This document shows positions 15,482 to 25,075 of a stretch of DNA of 64,000 bases, one piece after another (within the stretch, counting starts at the first letter, position 1; each line of letters begins with the position of its first letter). Position numbers and translations under genes: made by a program. Under the pieces are notes generated by a model. The model worked only from the letters and a program-made list of their open reading frames with translations, was not told the origin of the DNA and did no database searches. This DNA is from Flavobacterium sinopsychrotolerans (GTDB taxonomy: Bacteria; Bacteroidota; Bacteroidia; Flavobacteriales; Flavobacteriaceae): assembly GCF_900110375.1 (NCBI RefSeq), contig NZ_FODN01000004.1, positions 124,001 through 188,000 of the forward strand, given 5' to 3'.

Positions 15482-16738
15482 TTATTTTCCTCTGATGATT
15501 TCTACTGGATCTACTTTACTAGCTTTTAAAGCTGGAAAAAGTCCGGCAATGGTCGTTGTAAACAATGCAAAAGTAATTCCGATAATATAAAATAACGGAT
15601 TGTAATTAATAGGATAGGTTTTCACTGTAGGCAAAGAAGCAGTTTCAAACGGAATCACATCAATAATAGAAGAAAAAACATAGCCAAACAGCAATCCAAA
15701 CAATCCTCCGGCCAATCCAATAATGATAGAAAGCGAAACAAAAATCCATTTTACATCATTTCCTGAGAATCCGGTGGCTTTCAAAATCGCAATGCTGTCC
15801 ATTTTTTCATAAATCATCATGTTCAGAATATTATAAATTCCAAAACCGGCAACAATTAGCAACACTACTCCAACGGAATACGAAATAATACTTCGCACTG
15901 AGCTTCCTGTTTCAAACTGAGAATTTGCGGTTTGATAATCGATCGTATCCAGATTAAAGGTGTTCTGAAACTCTTTTGCAACAGCAGGCGCCGCAGTCAT
16001 ATCGTACAAATTAAGCTGAATGTCTGTGATATAATTTGTAGGCTCTCCCAGTATTTTTTGAGCTGTTGTCAAAGAGGTATAACTCATCACATTATCGATT
16101 TCAGCAATTCCAATTTCGGAAATACCCACAATTTTAAGCGAAGCCAAATTTCCTTTAGAAGTCGTAATCTTGATGATATCTCCTTTGGTAAGCAGCATTT
16201 TGTCTGACAAACCTTTCCCGATAATTATACTGTTATTCTGAAGCAAATCAGCTACTTTTCCTTCAATAATATAATCGCTGATTTTAAATAATTTATCTTC
16301 TGATAAAACATCAATTCCATTAATTATCCCTGATATTTCAATAGTTCCCGAATTAAAAAAAACGGATGTAGTGACCTTTGGGGCAACGTCAATAATACGT
16401 GGATCTTGTTTTAAAACAGCCAAAATGGTTTTACTGTTGTAGATGGATTTCCCTCGGTCTTTCGGTTTAATGGAGCGAACAAAATTGGTCTTTTTTTGGA
16501 ATTCTTCCGATAAAGAAATAGGTTGGTTTTCTGAAGGTTTAATTTCATTGTACAGCAATACATGAGGCGTTCTATTGAGCATTAAACCATCGAGCAAATC
16601 ATTTAAACCATTCATAAAACTAACCAAAGCAATAAACATGGCAATACTAAACGTTACGCCAATAGCAGCGACAATCGTTTGCTTCAATCGCGCCCGAAGC
16701 AAATGCAATGCAATGTTTAATATGAGTTTAAAGTTCAT
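15482..16738 (-). CDS. ABC transporter permease, MacB/FtsX family
   Basis: The 418-residue protein has one N-terminal membrane helix (about 18-45), a large periplasmic domain (about 50-280) and three C-terminal helices (about 290-315, 335-365, 385-405), the MacB_PCD plus FtsX arrangement of type VII ABC systems. The closing ALKASKVDPVEIIRGK is the usual end of these permeases. It overlaps the adaptor gene by one base and precedes the ATPase gene. Such permeases perform mechanotransmission for an outer-membrane channel of the TolC type, which is not encoded here. Confidence 0.9.
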   Translation of the reverse strand: MNFKLILNIALHLLRARLKQTIVAAIGVTFSIAMFIALVSFMNGLNDLLDGLMLNRTPHVLLYNEIKPSENQPISLSEEFQKKTNFVRSIKPKDRGKSIYNSKTILAVLKQDPRIIDVAPKVTTSVFFNSGTIEISGIINGIDVLSEDKLFKISDYIIEGKVADLLQNNSIIIGKGLSDKMLLTKGDIIKITTSKGNLASLKIVGISEIGIAEIDNVMSYTSLTTAQKILGEPTNYITDIQLNLYDMTAAPAVAKEFQNTFNLDTIDYQTANSQFETGSSVRSIISYSVGVVLLIVAGFGIYNILNMMIYEKMDSIAILKATGFSGNDVKWIFVSLSIIIGLAGGLFGLLFGYVFSSIIDVIPFETASLPTVKTYPINYNPLFYIIGITFALFTTTIAGLFPALKASKVDPVEIIRGK

Positions 16739-17832
16739 TATTTGGGTTTATAAATCGTTTCTCCGGCGGTTAAACCAGATAGTATTTCCACTTTTTGATA
16801 ATCGCTTAAACCCGTTTTTACTTCGCGTCTTTCGTCTTTATTTACTAAAACATATTTACCTTGTATTAAATATGTTTTTGGAATCGTAATGGTATTTTTC
16901 TTTATCTGAATGATAATATTGGCTTCGGCAGTAAGATTAGGGTAGAGTTTCTCGGGTGGTTTTATAAAATGTGCTTCGATTTTAAAAGTACGGGAACGTT
17001 CGTTCATTATCGGGTAAATTTTATCAATGACTGCATCAAAAACCTGCCCTTTGTAACTATCCATGGTAACCAAAACTCGTTGTCCCGTTCTCACGCGAAC
17101 CATGTCATTTTCGTCCACTTCCAGTTCCAATAAAAATGAATTTTCCTGACCAATTATTGCCAAAGGAGTTTGTGGCGTAACTAATGTTCCTTCTTTTACC
17201 AGGACATCAAATAGTTTTCCGGAGAAGGCGCTTTTGACACTAAAATCACTTTGGGATTTCTGGTTGATTTTTAGGTTGACAGAATTTCTGCTTTGATCAT
17301 TCTTTAATTGGGCTTTGAGTTGTGCCAATTGTTTTTTAGCCGATTCGTAATTAATTTTGGAACTTTTAAACGCTAATTCGACTCTTTCAAAATCAACTTC
17401 CGAAATTCCGCCCTGATTCCTGATGTTTTTATTTCGGTTGTAAATGGATTCGTCCAGCGTCAATTTGTCTCTGCTTGATTGCACTTTCATTTCCATTTCG
17501 GCAATTTTATCTTGAATATATCGACTGCTTTCCAGACTCAATTGATACGCCAATCGAGCATTCTCTGTATTTAGTTCCGCTTTATCACTTTCTAATTCAA
17601 ATAATGATTGACCTTTCGTGATAGATTGACCGGCTATAACATTGACTTTTTGTAATGTGCCGTTTACAGTAGCATAAACAGTGTATTGTCCATCCGCTTT
17701 TATAACTCCGGAAGCATAAACACTTTCCGTAACTTCTCCTACTGTTGGCTTAATTCCATCTGTTTTCTTTTTAGAACAAGAAAGCAAACTAAGGATCAAT
17801 AAACAAAATAGGAATCGTAATTTCAAACTCAT
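16738..17832 (-). CDS. HlyD/MacA-type periplasmic adaptor lipoprotein
   Basis: The 364-residue protein begins with a lipoprotein signal (LLILSLLSC, cysteine at 20). It then shows the adaptor order: lipoyl half (VNGTLQKVNVIAGQSITKGQ, about 57-76), long alpha-helical hairpin (about 85-185) rich in Lys/Gln/Leu heptads, second lipoyl half, beta-barrel (about 215-300) and membrane-proximal domain. It would link the permease to an outer-membrane channel. It is the first gene of the operon, so the three proteins form a MacA-MacB-like tripartite exporter with a split ATPase. The N-terminal SCSKKK suggests inner-membrane anchoring through lipid, but Bacteroidota sorting rules differ, so this is uncertain. 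Confidence 0.88.
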   Translation of the reverse strand: MSLKLRFLFCLLILSLLSCSKKKTDGIKPTVGEVTESVYASGVIKADGQYTVYATVNGTLQKVNVIAGQSITKGQSLFELESDKAELNTENARLAYQLSLESSRYIQDKIAEMEMKVQSSRDKLTLDESIYNRNKNIRNQGGISEVDFERVELAFKSSKINYESAKKQLAQLKAQLKNDQSRNSVNLKINQKSQSDFSVKSAFSGKLFDVLVKEGTLVTPQTPLAIIGQENSFLLELEVDENDMVRVRTGQRVLVTMDSYKGQVFDAVIDKIYPIMNERSRTFKIEAHFIKPPEKLYPNLTAEANIIIQIKKNTITIPKTYLIQGKYVLVNKDERREVKTGLSDYQKVEILSGLTAGETIYKPK

Positions 17833-17966
17833 TTCGCTTCTTATTTAACTTTATAGTTATTGTAAATTCTTTCTATAAATATACGACAATATCCATTTTG
17901 AAGTTAAAATTCATTGTTGTAAAATTATGAGATAAAAAGCGTTGGTTAATAAGTAAAATAGTAGAA

Positions 17967-18467
17967 TTAAAGTTTCTTTTCCATTTTGTAATCTTCCATT
18001 TTGTAGCCGTGCTCCAATAGAATTTCTTCTTCGGAAACTACTTCAAATCCTATTTTTTTATAAAACGAAATGGCATTATTGAATTTATTTACATTTAATG
18101 AAACAGTAGTAGATTTATTTTCTTTGGCTAAGTTTTCTACAGTATCAATCAGCAATTTACCCGCTCCTTTTCCTTGTGCTTCAGGCAGCAGGTAGATTTT
18201 GTGAAGGCGAGTAAAATTTTGGTTTAAATAATTGTGTTCGTACGAAGCAAAACCAAGGCAAACTTCTCCGTCATTTACCAAAAGAAAACAATGTCCTTTT
18301 TGATTAAAATTTTCAAGTAGCGTTTGCTCTGAGTAAAACAAATCGAGCATATATTCAATTTGTTCTTTCGATAAAATAGAACCGTAAGTACTTGGCCAGG
18401 ATTTATAGGCAATTTTTCTAATAGTTTTAAAATCTTTTGCAGTAGCTTCAGATAGTGATGCCATCAT
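17967..18467 (-). CDS. GNAT family N-acetyltransferase
   Basis: The 166-residue protein has the GNAT core: the RLHKIYLLPEAQGKGAGKLLID segment (about residues 90-111) contains the acetyl-CoA pyrophosphate loop Q/RxxGxG/A, followed by VSLNVNKFNNAISFYKKIGFEVV, the motif B strand and helix. Substrate unknown. It begins only 17 bases after the stop of the histidine kinase gene and may be the last gene of that operon. Two ATG codons stand at the start; either could be used. Confidence 0.85.
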   Translation of the reverse strand: MMASLSEATAKDFKTIRKIAYKSWPSTYGSILSKEQIEYMLDLFYSEQTLLENFNQKGHCFLLVNDGEVCLGFASYEHNYLNQNFTRLHKIYLLPEAQGKGAGKLLIDTVENLAKENKSTTVSLNVNKFNNAISFYKKIGFEVVSEEEILLEHGYKMEDYKMEKKL

Positions 18468-18484
18468 ATTTCTTTAAAATTTAA

Positions 18485-20281
18485 TTAAAGTAAATCTCCT
18501 TTAGGAAAAAAAATGGAGAATTTAGAACCAACATCAGTTTTACCTTTTGCTTTTATGAATCCTTTATGGTTGTCTACTATCCGGTTACAGATAGCAAGAC
18601 CAAGTCCGGTTCCAGAATATTTAGGATCCGTTTCTAAACGTTTGAATAAAAGAAATATTTTTTCGGCATACTCCTGCTTGAAACCAATTCCATTATCAGT
18701 AATAACAATTTTATAATAATCTTCTTTATTAATTGTTTTATTGTTTAGCACATCTTTTTCGGTAATTTTTTTAGTAGCAATACTGATTTGCGGCTGAACA
18801 TCTTCTTTACTATATTTAAGTGCATTGGAGATTAAATTAATAAAAAGTTGTTTAATCTGAAAAGATATAGCATTTATTGTTGGTAGTTCCCCTATTTGGA
18901 TGACTGCATTTTTCTCCTCAATATTTGAAGATAAATCCTGTAGTATTTCATCAATAATTTTATTTAAATCTGTTTTCACAAAAACTTTGTCTCCTTTTAT
19001 TGTTCTGGAATAATTAACTAAGTCAATCAATAAAGCTTGCATTCTGTTTGCCGTTAGACGAACTTTTGAAAAATATTCTTTTCCTTGTTCCGAAAGTGAA
19101 TCCAATTCTTTTTCTTCTATTCTGGAAATGAACATTTGAATCTTACGAAGTGGTTCCTGCAAATCATGGCTTACAATATTATTAAAAGCCTCCAGTTCTG
19201 TATTAATATATTTAAGTTCTTTGTTGTTTTCCTCTAGTTCTAGTGTTTTTTTGTATTGATTTGTGATATCATAATTCACACCTATTTTGATTAAATCTCC
19301 ATTTCCATCTTTGGTAAAACTTCCTACGCCCATAATATATTTTATGTCTCCGTTTGGAGTCAAAAATCTAAAAATCATGGAGGTAGACTGGTGATTTAGC
19401 AACGAATCAATGTGAACTTTGGTTACATAATCTAAATCATCAGGATGAATGTATTTAATTGAATTTTCTATATTAGGCTTGAATGCATTGGGCTCAACCC
19501 CCATTAAACGGAACAAATTATCTGAAAAAGAATACACATTCGTTTCTAAATTTACCATCCAATGTCCAAATCCAGCTGTCTTTTCCGCAGTATTATAAGA
19601 CTCGTTCAGTAATTTTAATTTATCATTTGCCTTTCTGAGTTCATCAATATCAACATTCATCTTATTGAATGACAGCAATAAGATTAAAAGAGAGAGAATC
19701 ACCAATAAAAAAGCTGTTATGATTGAATCCCGCAACTCAAATTGATGATTGTCATTTTGAAATTTTGTTTTTGTACTTTCCGAAAACACTATTTTAGTGA
19801 CAAAAGATTTCATCATATCAGTAGCGTCAGAACTTTCCAATAACTTAGCATTTAAATGTACTGCCCCTGAATTTTTACTTTTGGCAATAATTAAGGTTTG
19901 TCGGAACAGTTTAAATCTATAATCAATTATCTTTTTAAGCCGATCAATATCCTTGTTTCTAGCTGGAGTTTTTGCGGTTAACGTTTTTAGTTTTTTAATA
20001 CTTTCTTCAATCTTACCTCTGCTTAAAAAACGATCTTCAATATAAGACTCTTCTTTTGTAATAATATAACTGCGTAAATTCGTTTCATAAATACTGATTA
20101 CGGATAAAAGTTTTTCCAATTCAATTTGAGTTTCATTAGAATTTGCAATTAACTCAACTGTTGAATCAAGTTTTTTCATTTGAGAATAAAACATTGAAGC
20201 TATATAAACTACAATTACGATTGCAACGGATAATGCAATTTTAAAGATCTGAGAATTTTTATATAATCTTAAAAATTTCAT
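18485..20281 (-). CDS. CHASE3-PAS sensor histidine kinase
   Basis: The 598-residue protein has two membrane helices (about 13-32 and 187-207) bracketing a helical CHASE3-like periplasmic sensor, a PAS domain with PAC tail (about 230-345, GFGHWMVNLETNVYSFSDNL), a HisKA domain with the phospho-acceptor His in FNNIVSHDLQEPLRK (about 371) and a HATPase domain with N box FINLISNALKYS, G1 ITDNGIGF and G2 GTGLGLAIC. This class resembles phytochrome-like and CHASE3 kinases that pair with single-domain response regulators. The regulator is encoded 10 bases upstream. The signal is unknown. Confidence 0.9.
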   Translation of the reverse strand: MKFLRLYKNSQIFKIALSVAIVIVVYIASMFYSQMKKLDSTVELIANSNETQIELEKLLSVISIYETNLRSYIITKEESYIEDRFLSRGKIEESIKKLKTLTAKTPARNKDIDRLKKIIDYRFKLFRQTLIIAKSKNSGAVHLNAKLLESSDATDMMKSFVTKIVFSESTKTKFQNDNHQFELRDSIITAFLLVILSLLILLLSFNKMNVDIDELRKANDKLKLLNESYNTAEKTAGFGHWMVNLETNVYSFSDNLFRLMGVEPNAFKPNIENSIKYIHPDDLDYVTKVHIDSLLNHQSTSMIFRFLTPNGDIKYIMGVGSFTKDGNGDLIKIGVNYDITNQYKKTLELEENNKELKYINTELEAFNNIVSHDLQEPLRKIQMFISRIEEKELDSLSEQGKEYFSKVRLTANRMQALLIDLVNYSRTIKGDKVFVKTDLNKIIDEILQDLSSNIEEKNAVIQIGELPTINAISFQIKQLFINLISNALKYSKEDVQPQISIATKKITEKDVLNNKTINKEDYYKIVITDNGIGFKQEYAEKIFLLFKRLETDPKYSGTGLGLAICNRIVDNHKGFIKAKGKTDVGSKFSIFFPKGDLL

Positions 20282-20291
20282 TTAAATACTA

Positions 20292-20744
20292 TTATACACT
20301 GAAGAAAAAAGTTTCTATGTTTAATCCCGAAGTGTGAAATTGCCAATTCATATTCACGACATCTTTAATTATTTTTTTTAATTCTGTAAAATCATTTGGC
20401 TTTTTAATATAAATATTAGCGCCTTCAATGAAAGTATCTTCTATATCCTTTTCTGATGAAGAAGTAGAATATATGGCTATCGAGATATCTTTGTAGCGAT
20501 TATTGGCTCTAATTTCTTTTAGACATTCAAATCCATTTTTAAATGGCATATTCAAATCAAGGAATAAGATGTGCGGTAATTTTATATTTGGAAGTTTCAG
20601 ATATTCCATTAAATCTTTTCCATCTTTAAACAATGTCAATTTGCTATTCATTTTTAGCTCATTTATTGCTTCGTTAAAAAAAGCACGATCGTCCTCATCA
20701 TCATCAGCAATGAGAATATGTATAGAATCTTGATGTGTAATCAT
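20292..20744 (-). CDS. Single-domain response regulator, Rcp1-like
   Basis: The 150-residue protein consists of one receiver domain: acidic pocket ADDDEDD (about 13-19), phospho-acceptor Asp in LFLDLNMPFKNG (about 62), T/S in IYSTSS and Lys in YIKKPND. There is no output domain. Rcp-type regulators usually act by protein contact or in a phosphorelay. It precedes the histidine kinase gene by 10 bases and follows the AraC-type gene by 30 bases, so the three probably form one signalling operon. Confidence 0.9.
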   Translation of the reverse strand: MITHQDSIHILIADDDEDDRAFFNEAINELKMNSKLTLFKDGKDLMEYLKLPNIKLPHILFLDLNMPFKNGFECLKEIRANNRYKDISIAIYSTSSSEKDIEDTFIEGANIYIKKPNDFTELKKIIKDVVNMNWQFHTSGLNIETFFFSV

Positions 20745-20774
20745 AAATTTTGATGTTTTTTAATGATATTTATT

Positions 20775-21335
20775 TCAACCATTATTTACTAATCGCCTTC
20801 TTTTATCAACAATCCTCTTAAACATAGAAGGAGTTAATCCTGTTACTTTTTTAAATTGACTTGATAAATAAGCTACACTACTATAATTTAATATAAATGA
20901 AATTTCGGTTAATGTTAATTCCTCATCTATGATCAATTTTTTTGCTTTTTCTATTTTTTGAATTATAATAAAATTTTCAATTGATGTATAAGTATACTCG
21001 GAAAAAATATTAGACAAATAACCATAACTCAAATTAAGCTTATCGGAAAGATAATGTGAAATCGTTGTTACAGGCATTTTATCTTTTTCAAAAACCATCT
21101 CTACAATTGTATCTTTAATCCTTTGTATAAGCTGGCTCTTTTGATTATTAAGAATATAAATAGAATATTTATTAAGAGCATTTTGTAGCTCTTGGAAAGT
21201 TTCCTCAGAGATATCGTCACTAATTTCGATTTCTCCTAAATCGAAAAGTTGGTAACGAACCTCTAATCTTTCCAGCTGTTCTTGCAAGATTACTCGACAA
21301 GCAGCATTTCCGTCATAATTGATATAAACCTTCAT
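20775..21335 (-). CDS. Short AraC-family transcriptional regulator
   Basis: The 186-residue protein ends in a complete AraC DNA-binding domain with two helix-turn-helix motifs (about 85-180): ISHYLSDKLNLSYGYLSNIF, then LTEISFILNYSSVAYLSSQFKKVTGLTPSMFK. The first 80 residues (starting MKVYINYDGNAACRVILQEQ) hold a small domain typical of flavobacterial short AraC regulators rather than a sugar-binding cupin. It is the first gene of the cluster with the response regulator and kinase and may control that operon or targets elsewhere. Confidence 0.85.
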   Translation of the reverse strand: MKVYINYDGNAACRVILQEQLERLEVRYQLFDLGEIEISDDISEETFQELQNALNKYSIYILNNQKSQLIQRIKDTIVEMVFEKDKMPVTTISHYLSDKLNLSYGYLSNIFSEYTYTSIENFIIIQKIEKAKKLIIDEELTLTEISFILNYSSVAYLSSQFKKVTGLTPSMFKRIVDKRRRLVNNG

Positions 21336-21537
21336 CTAAAATAACTGTAAATATTTAACATTAAAAGATAAATATAAATCAAAATAAATTAATCGTTAAA
21401 CAAATATTAAAAATCCTCCTAAATATATTACTGCAATTAAACCCGAAAATGACGATTTTTTTTATAATTAATTCAATCCTAACTAATTAAAAAATGAATT
21501 ATACTCAATACTTTTCAATACATTTGAAAGTATTCAC

Positions 21538-22131
21538 TTACCCGTGGATCGTTTCATTTTTACCATAATTAGCAATAACCGATTCTTCAAATTCTAACCA
21601 TTCTCTCCAACGTTTTTCTACATCAATTCCTACACCGTATTTCCTCGCATAGGTTATGAAAGTGGTATAATGTCCCGCTTCACTTTCCATCAGATCTCTG
21701 TAAAAAACCGATAATTCCTCATCGTTGATATTCTCCGAAAGCACTTTGAAACGTTCACAACTTCTAGCTTCTATCATTGCAGAAAACAATAACCGTTCCA
21801 CTAAACTGGAGACTCTGCTTCCGTCGCTGCTTTTTTTCATGTACAAATACAATTCGTTCACATAGTCATCTTTGCGTTCGCGTCCCAATTTGAGTCCACG
21901 TTTAATAATAATGTTGTGCACTTGCTCAAAATGATCGATTTCTTCTTTGGCCAAAGCCAATAAATCCTTCACTAAATCCTGATGCTCTGAATTATTGGTA
22001 ATAATGGTAATGGCATTTGTAGCTGCTTTTTGTTCACACCAAGCATGATCCGTCAAGATTTCCTCGATATTTTTTTCTACAATATTCACCCATCTGGGAT
22101 CGGTTGGTAATTTTAATCTTAGTACAGACAT
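21538..22131 (-). CDS. miaE: tRNA-(ms2io6A37) hydroxylase
   Basis: The 197-residue ferritin-like protein carries the diiron ligands of MiaE: Glu in the first helix pair, EEIDHFEQVHNII (ExxxH type, about 85-97), a Glu in MIEARSCERF and ESEAGHYTTFI (ExxH, about 150-160). MiaE hydroxylates the isopentenyl side chain of modified adenosine 37 in tRNA with O2. Related ferritin-like proteins exist, but the ARSCERF and ESEAGHY motifs are specific to MiaE. It stands alone between an AT-rich gap and glyA. Confidence 0.88.
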   Translation of the reverse strand: MSVLRLKLPTDPRWVNIVEKNIEEILTDHAWCEQKAATNAITIITNNSEHQDLVKDLLALAKEEIDHFEQVHNIIIKRGLKLGRERKDDYVNELYLYMKKSSDGSRVSSLVERLLFSAMIEARSCERFKVLSENINDEELSVFYRDLMESEAGHYTTFITYARKYGVGIDVEKRWREWLEFEESVIANYGKNETIHG

Positions 22132-22166
22132 AATTTTAGTTTGAAAGTTTGAAAGTCATAACGTCA

Positions 22167-22232
22167 AAAGTCGAAAGCCAAAAGTAAGACAGAATATTAA
22201 ATTCTATTCAAAGACTTTTGACTTTCGACTTT
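22167..22232. repeat. Imperfect hairpin between miaE and glyA
   Basis: Arms of 19 bases at 22167-22185 and 22214-22232 are complementary except for one position, with a 28-base spacer. The words used (AAAGTC, CAAAAGT) recur several times in and around the arms. It may stop transcription after glyA or be a dispersed element. Confidence 0.5.
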
Positions 22233-22252
22233 AAAACTTTAGGACGTATTTA

Positions 22253-23527
22253 TTAATATACGAAAATAGCTCTTTCGCTCATCATTTCGTTTACTTCATT
22301 AGCAACCTCTTCAATAATATCTTCATCAGTATGGTTCATTAATACTCTGTCAATTAATGCAACAATAGTTTCCATATCTTCCTCCACAAGACCACGAGTG
22401 GTAATTGCAGGAGTTCCTACACGGATTCCTGAAGTGACAAATGGTGATTTATCATCAAATGGAACCATGTTTTTATTTACCGTAATTTCTGCTTTTACCA
22501 ATGCATTTTCAGCATCTTTTCCAGAAATATTTTTGTTTCTTAAATCAATCAACATCATGTGATTATCCGTTCCGCCAGAAATGATTTCATATCCTCTTTT
22601 TACAAAAGCATCCGCCATAGCGTTAGCATTTTTTTGTAATTGTAAAGCATACGTGAAAAATTCATCTTTCAAAGCTTCACCAAAAGCAACTGCTTTTGCA
22701 GCAATAATATGCATTAATGGACCACCTTGATTTCCTGGGAAAACAGCCAAGTCTAATAAAGAAGACATCATTCTGATTTCTCCCTTTGGAGTAGTTAAAC
22801 CAAATGGATTTTCAAAATCTTTACCCATCAAGATTAAACCTCCACGAGGACCACGTAATGTTTTGTGCGTTGTAGTGGTTACAATATGACAATGAGGTAA
22901 TGGATCATTCATTAAACCTTTTGCAATAAGACCTGCAGGATGTGAAATATCAGCCAATAAAATAGCGCCAACACTATCAGCAATTACTCTAAAACGCTCA
23001 AAATCCATATCACGCGAATAAGCCGAAGCTCCAGCGATGATTAATTTTGGTTGTTCTCTAGTCGCTATTTCTTGAATTTTATCATAATTTAATCTTCCTG
23101 TTTCCTTATCTACACCATAAAATGAAGGAGTATACAAACGTCCTGAAAAATTAACAGGGGAACCATGAGTTAAATGTCCTCCATGAGACAAATCAAAACC
23201 TAAAATTTTATCTCCAGGTTTAATACATGCATGATAAACTGCAGTATTTGCTTGTGAACCAGAGTGTGGTTGCACATTTGCATAAGCAGCACCAAATAAT
23301 TCTTTGGCTCTGTCAATTGCAATTTGTTCGATAACATCAACTACTTCGCAACCGCCGTAGTATCTTTTGCCAGGATATCCTTCAGCATATTTATTAGTTA
23401 GAACAGAACCCGCAGCTTCCATTACTTCATCACTTACGAAATTTTCCGAAGCAATAAGTTCTAATCCGTGTATTTGTCTTTCTTGTTCTTCTAGAATAAG
23501 GTCAAAAATTTGTTCGTCGCGTTGCAT
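22253..23527 (-). CDS. glyA: Serine hydroxymethyltransferase
   Basis: The 424-residue enzyme interconverts serine and glycine with tetrahydrofolate and PLP. Key segments are LIASENFVS near the N-terminus, [13 protein letters not shown], the [12 protein letters not shown] substrate-side loop, the PLP-binding Lys in [14 protein letters not shown] and [11 protein letters not shown]. The start MQRDEQIF at 23527 is chosen because a longer reading to 23563 would extend across the TATTTTTG promoter box at 23553-23560. Monocistronic, transcribed away from the fumarylacetoacetase gene. Confidence 0.96.
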   Translation of the reverse strand: MQRDEQIFDLILEEQERQIHGLELIASENFVSDEVMEAAGSVLTNKYAEGYPGKRYYGGCEVVDVIEQIAIDRAKELFGAAYANVQPHSGSQANTAVYHACIKPGDKILGFDLSHGGHLTHGSPVNFSGRLYTPSFYGVDKETGRLNYDKIQEIATREQPKLIIAGASAYSRDMDFERFRVIADSVGAILLADISHPAGLIAKGLMNDPLPHCHIVTTTTHKTLRGPRGGLILMGKDFENPFGLTTPKGEIRMMSSLLDLAVFPGNQGGPLMHIIAAKAVAFGEALKDEFFTYALQLQKNANAMADAFVKRGYEIISGGTDNHMMLIDLRNKNISGKDAENALVKAEITVNKNMVPFDDKSPFVTSGIRVGTPAITTRGLVEEDMETIVALIDRVLMNHTDEDIIEEVANEVNEMMSERAIFVY

Positions 23528-23552
23528 TTTTTTGATTTTCGTTAATTTGATG

Positions 23553-23560
23553 CAAAAATA
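23553..23560 (-). promoter_or_regulatory. TAnnTTTG box of glyA
   Basis: On the minus strand TATTTTTG lies 25 bases before the ATG at 23527. No TTG stands at the usual upstream spacing. Confidence 0.5.
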
Positions 23561-23635
23561 CAAAAAAACGTTTGGTTAATAGTTAGATTATAATATATTT
23601 GATGAGTAATTTTCAACAAATTAATTAACATCAAT

Positions 23636-24919
23636 ATGCCAATAACAGCCAACGATATTAAAAGAAAATCATGGTTAGAAGTCTCTTCTGATAGCGACTT
23701 TCCTATTCAAAACATTCCTTTCGGTGTTTTTCTTACAAAAGAAAACATAGTAACGGTAGGTACTAGAATTGGAGATTTCGCAATCGATTTGGGAGCTTTG
23801 CAACAATTAAATTATTTTGAAGGCATTGAACTGACGGATGACATGTTCATGCAGGATACTTTGAATGATTTTATTTCTGACGGTCAAAAAACATGGCGTT
23901 TGGTTAGAAATAGAATTGCCGAAATTTTTGATGAACAAAATTCAAAATTACGCGACAACACCAAAGACAAAGATATTATTATATTCAAAATGGAAGATGT
24001 AGAAATGCAACTACCCGTTTTAATAGGTGATTATACAGACTTTTACTCCAGTAAAGAACACGCTACTAATGTAGGAAAAATGTTCCGTGATCCTGAAAAT
24101 GCATTGTTACCTAACTGGCTTCACATCCCTGTAGGATATCATGGCAGAAGTTCTACCATAGTTCCATCAGGAATTCCGGTTCACAGACCCATGGGACAAA
24201 CATTACCAAATGGTGAAACCACACCGGTTTTTGGTCCTTCTCGATCAGTCGACTTTGAACTGGAAACAGCCTTTATCACCACTGATGTCAATATTATGGG
24301 TGAAAACATTCATGTAACTGAAGCCGAAGATTATATTTTCGGAATGGTTTTGTTGAATGACTGGAGTGCTCGTGATATTCAAAAATGGGAATATGTGCCA
24401 CTAGGACCATTCTTGGCAAAGAATTTTGCTTCTTCAATTTCACCTTGGATCGTGACTATGGATGCTTTGGAACCTTTTAGAACCAAAGGTCCAAAACAAG
24501 AACCTACCCCACTTCCCTATTTACAGCAGAAAGGAAAGCATTCATTTGACATTAATTTAGAAGTTGCCATTCAACCTGAAAATTCAGAAGCAACGGTTAT
24601 TTCTCATTCTAATTTCAAATATATGTATTGGACTATGAGTCAACAATTGACACATCATACTTCTAACGGTTGTCGTGTAAACTCAGGAGATATGATGGGT
24701 TCTGGGACAATTTCCGGTCCAACTGAAGATAGTTTTGGTTCCATGTTAGAATTAACTTGGGGCGGAAAAAATCCAATAAAATTGAAAGACGGAACGGAAC
24801 GGAAATTTATCAACGATAACGATACTGTAATCATGAAAGGACACTGTCAAAATGGCCATGTTCGCATTGGTTTTGGTGAAGTTTCCAGTAAGTTACTGCC
24901 ACCTTTCGTTAGAAAATGA
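23636..24919 (+). CDS. fahA: Fumarylacetoacetase
   Basis: The 427-residue enzyme performs the last step of tyrosine breakdown, splitting fumarylacetoacetate into fumarate and acetoacetate. Family features include YTDFYSSKEHATNVGKMFR with the metal-side Asp and His, NWLHIPVGYHGRSSTIVPSG, and the metal ligands in FELETAFI, VLLNDWSARDIQKWEY and GSGTISGP. The length is typical. It is a single gene with its own terminator; the other tyrosine-degradation genes are not in the window. Confidence 0.93.
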   Translation: MPITANDIKRKSWLEVSSDSDFPIQNIPFGVFLTKENIVTVGTRIGDFAIDLGALQQLNYFEGIELTDDMFMQDTLNDFISDGQKTWRLVRNRIAEIFDEQNSKLRDNTKDKDIIIFKMEDVEMQLPVLIGDYTDFYSSKEHATNVGKMFRDPENALLPNWLHIPVGYHGRSSTIVPSGIPVHRPMGQTLPNGETTPVFGPSRSVDFELETAFITTDVNIMGENIHVTEAEDYIFGMVLLNDWSARDIQKWEYVPLGPFLAKNFASSISPWIVTMDALEPFRTKGPKQEPTPLPYLQQKGKHSFDINLEVAIQPENSEATVISHSNFKYMYWTMSQQLTHHTSNGCRVNSGDMMGSGTISGPTEDSFGSMLELTWGGKNPIKLKDGTERKFINDNDTVIMKGHCQNGHVRIGFGEVSSKLLPPFVRK

Positions 24920-24940
24920 AAAGAATAAACATAGAGTCTA

Positions 24941-24977
24941 AAACCTAACAATTGTATTATTTTTGTTAGGTTTTTTT
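24941..24977 (+). terminator. Terminator of the fumarylacetoacetase gene
   Basis: AAACCTAACAA (24941-24951) and TTGTTAGGTTT (24963-24973) form an 11-bp stem followed by a T run. Confidence 0.85.
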
Positions 24978-25075
24978 ATGGGATTATTTTTTAAATTCCA
25001 AAATTAAAGCCAATTATCCTGTTTAAAACAGATGAAGTAGACTCAACAAAAATTATTTATTTAATAGTAACGCTT

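Noticed and set aside
23528..23563. A longer N-terminus for serine hydroxymethyltransferase
   Set aside because: The extension would cover the promoter box and adds 12 residues not found in the family.
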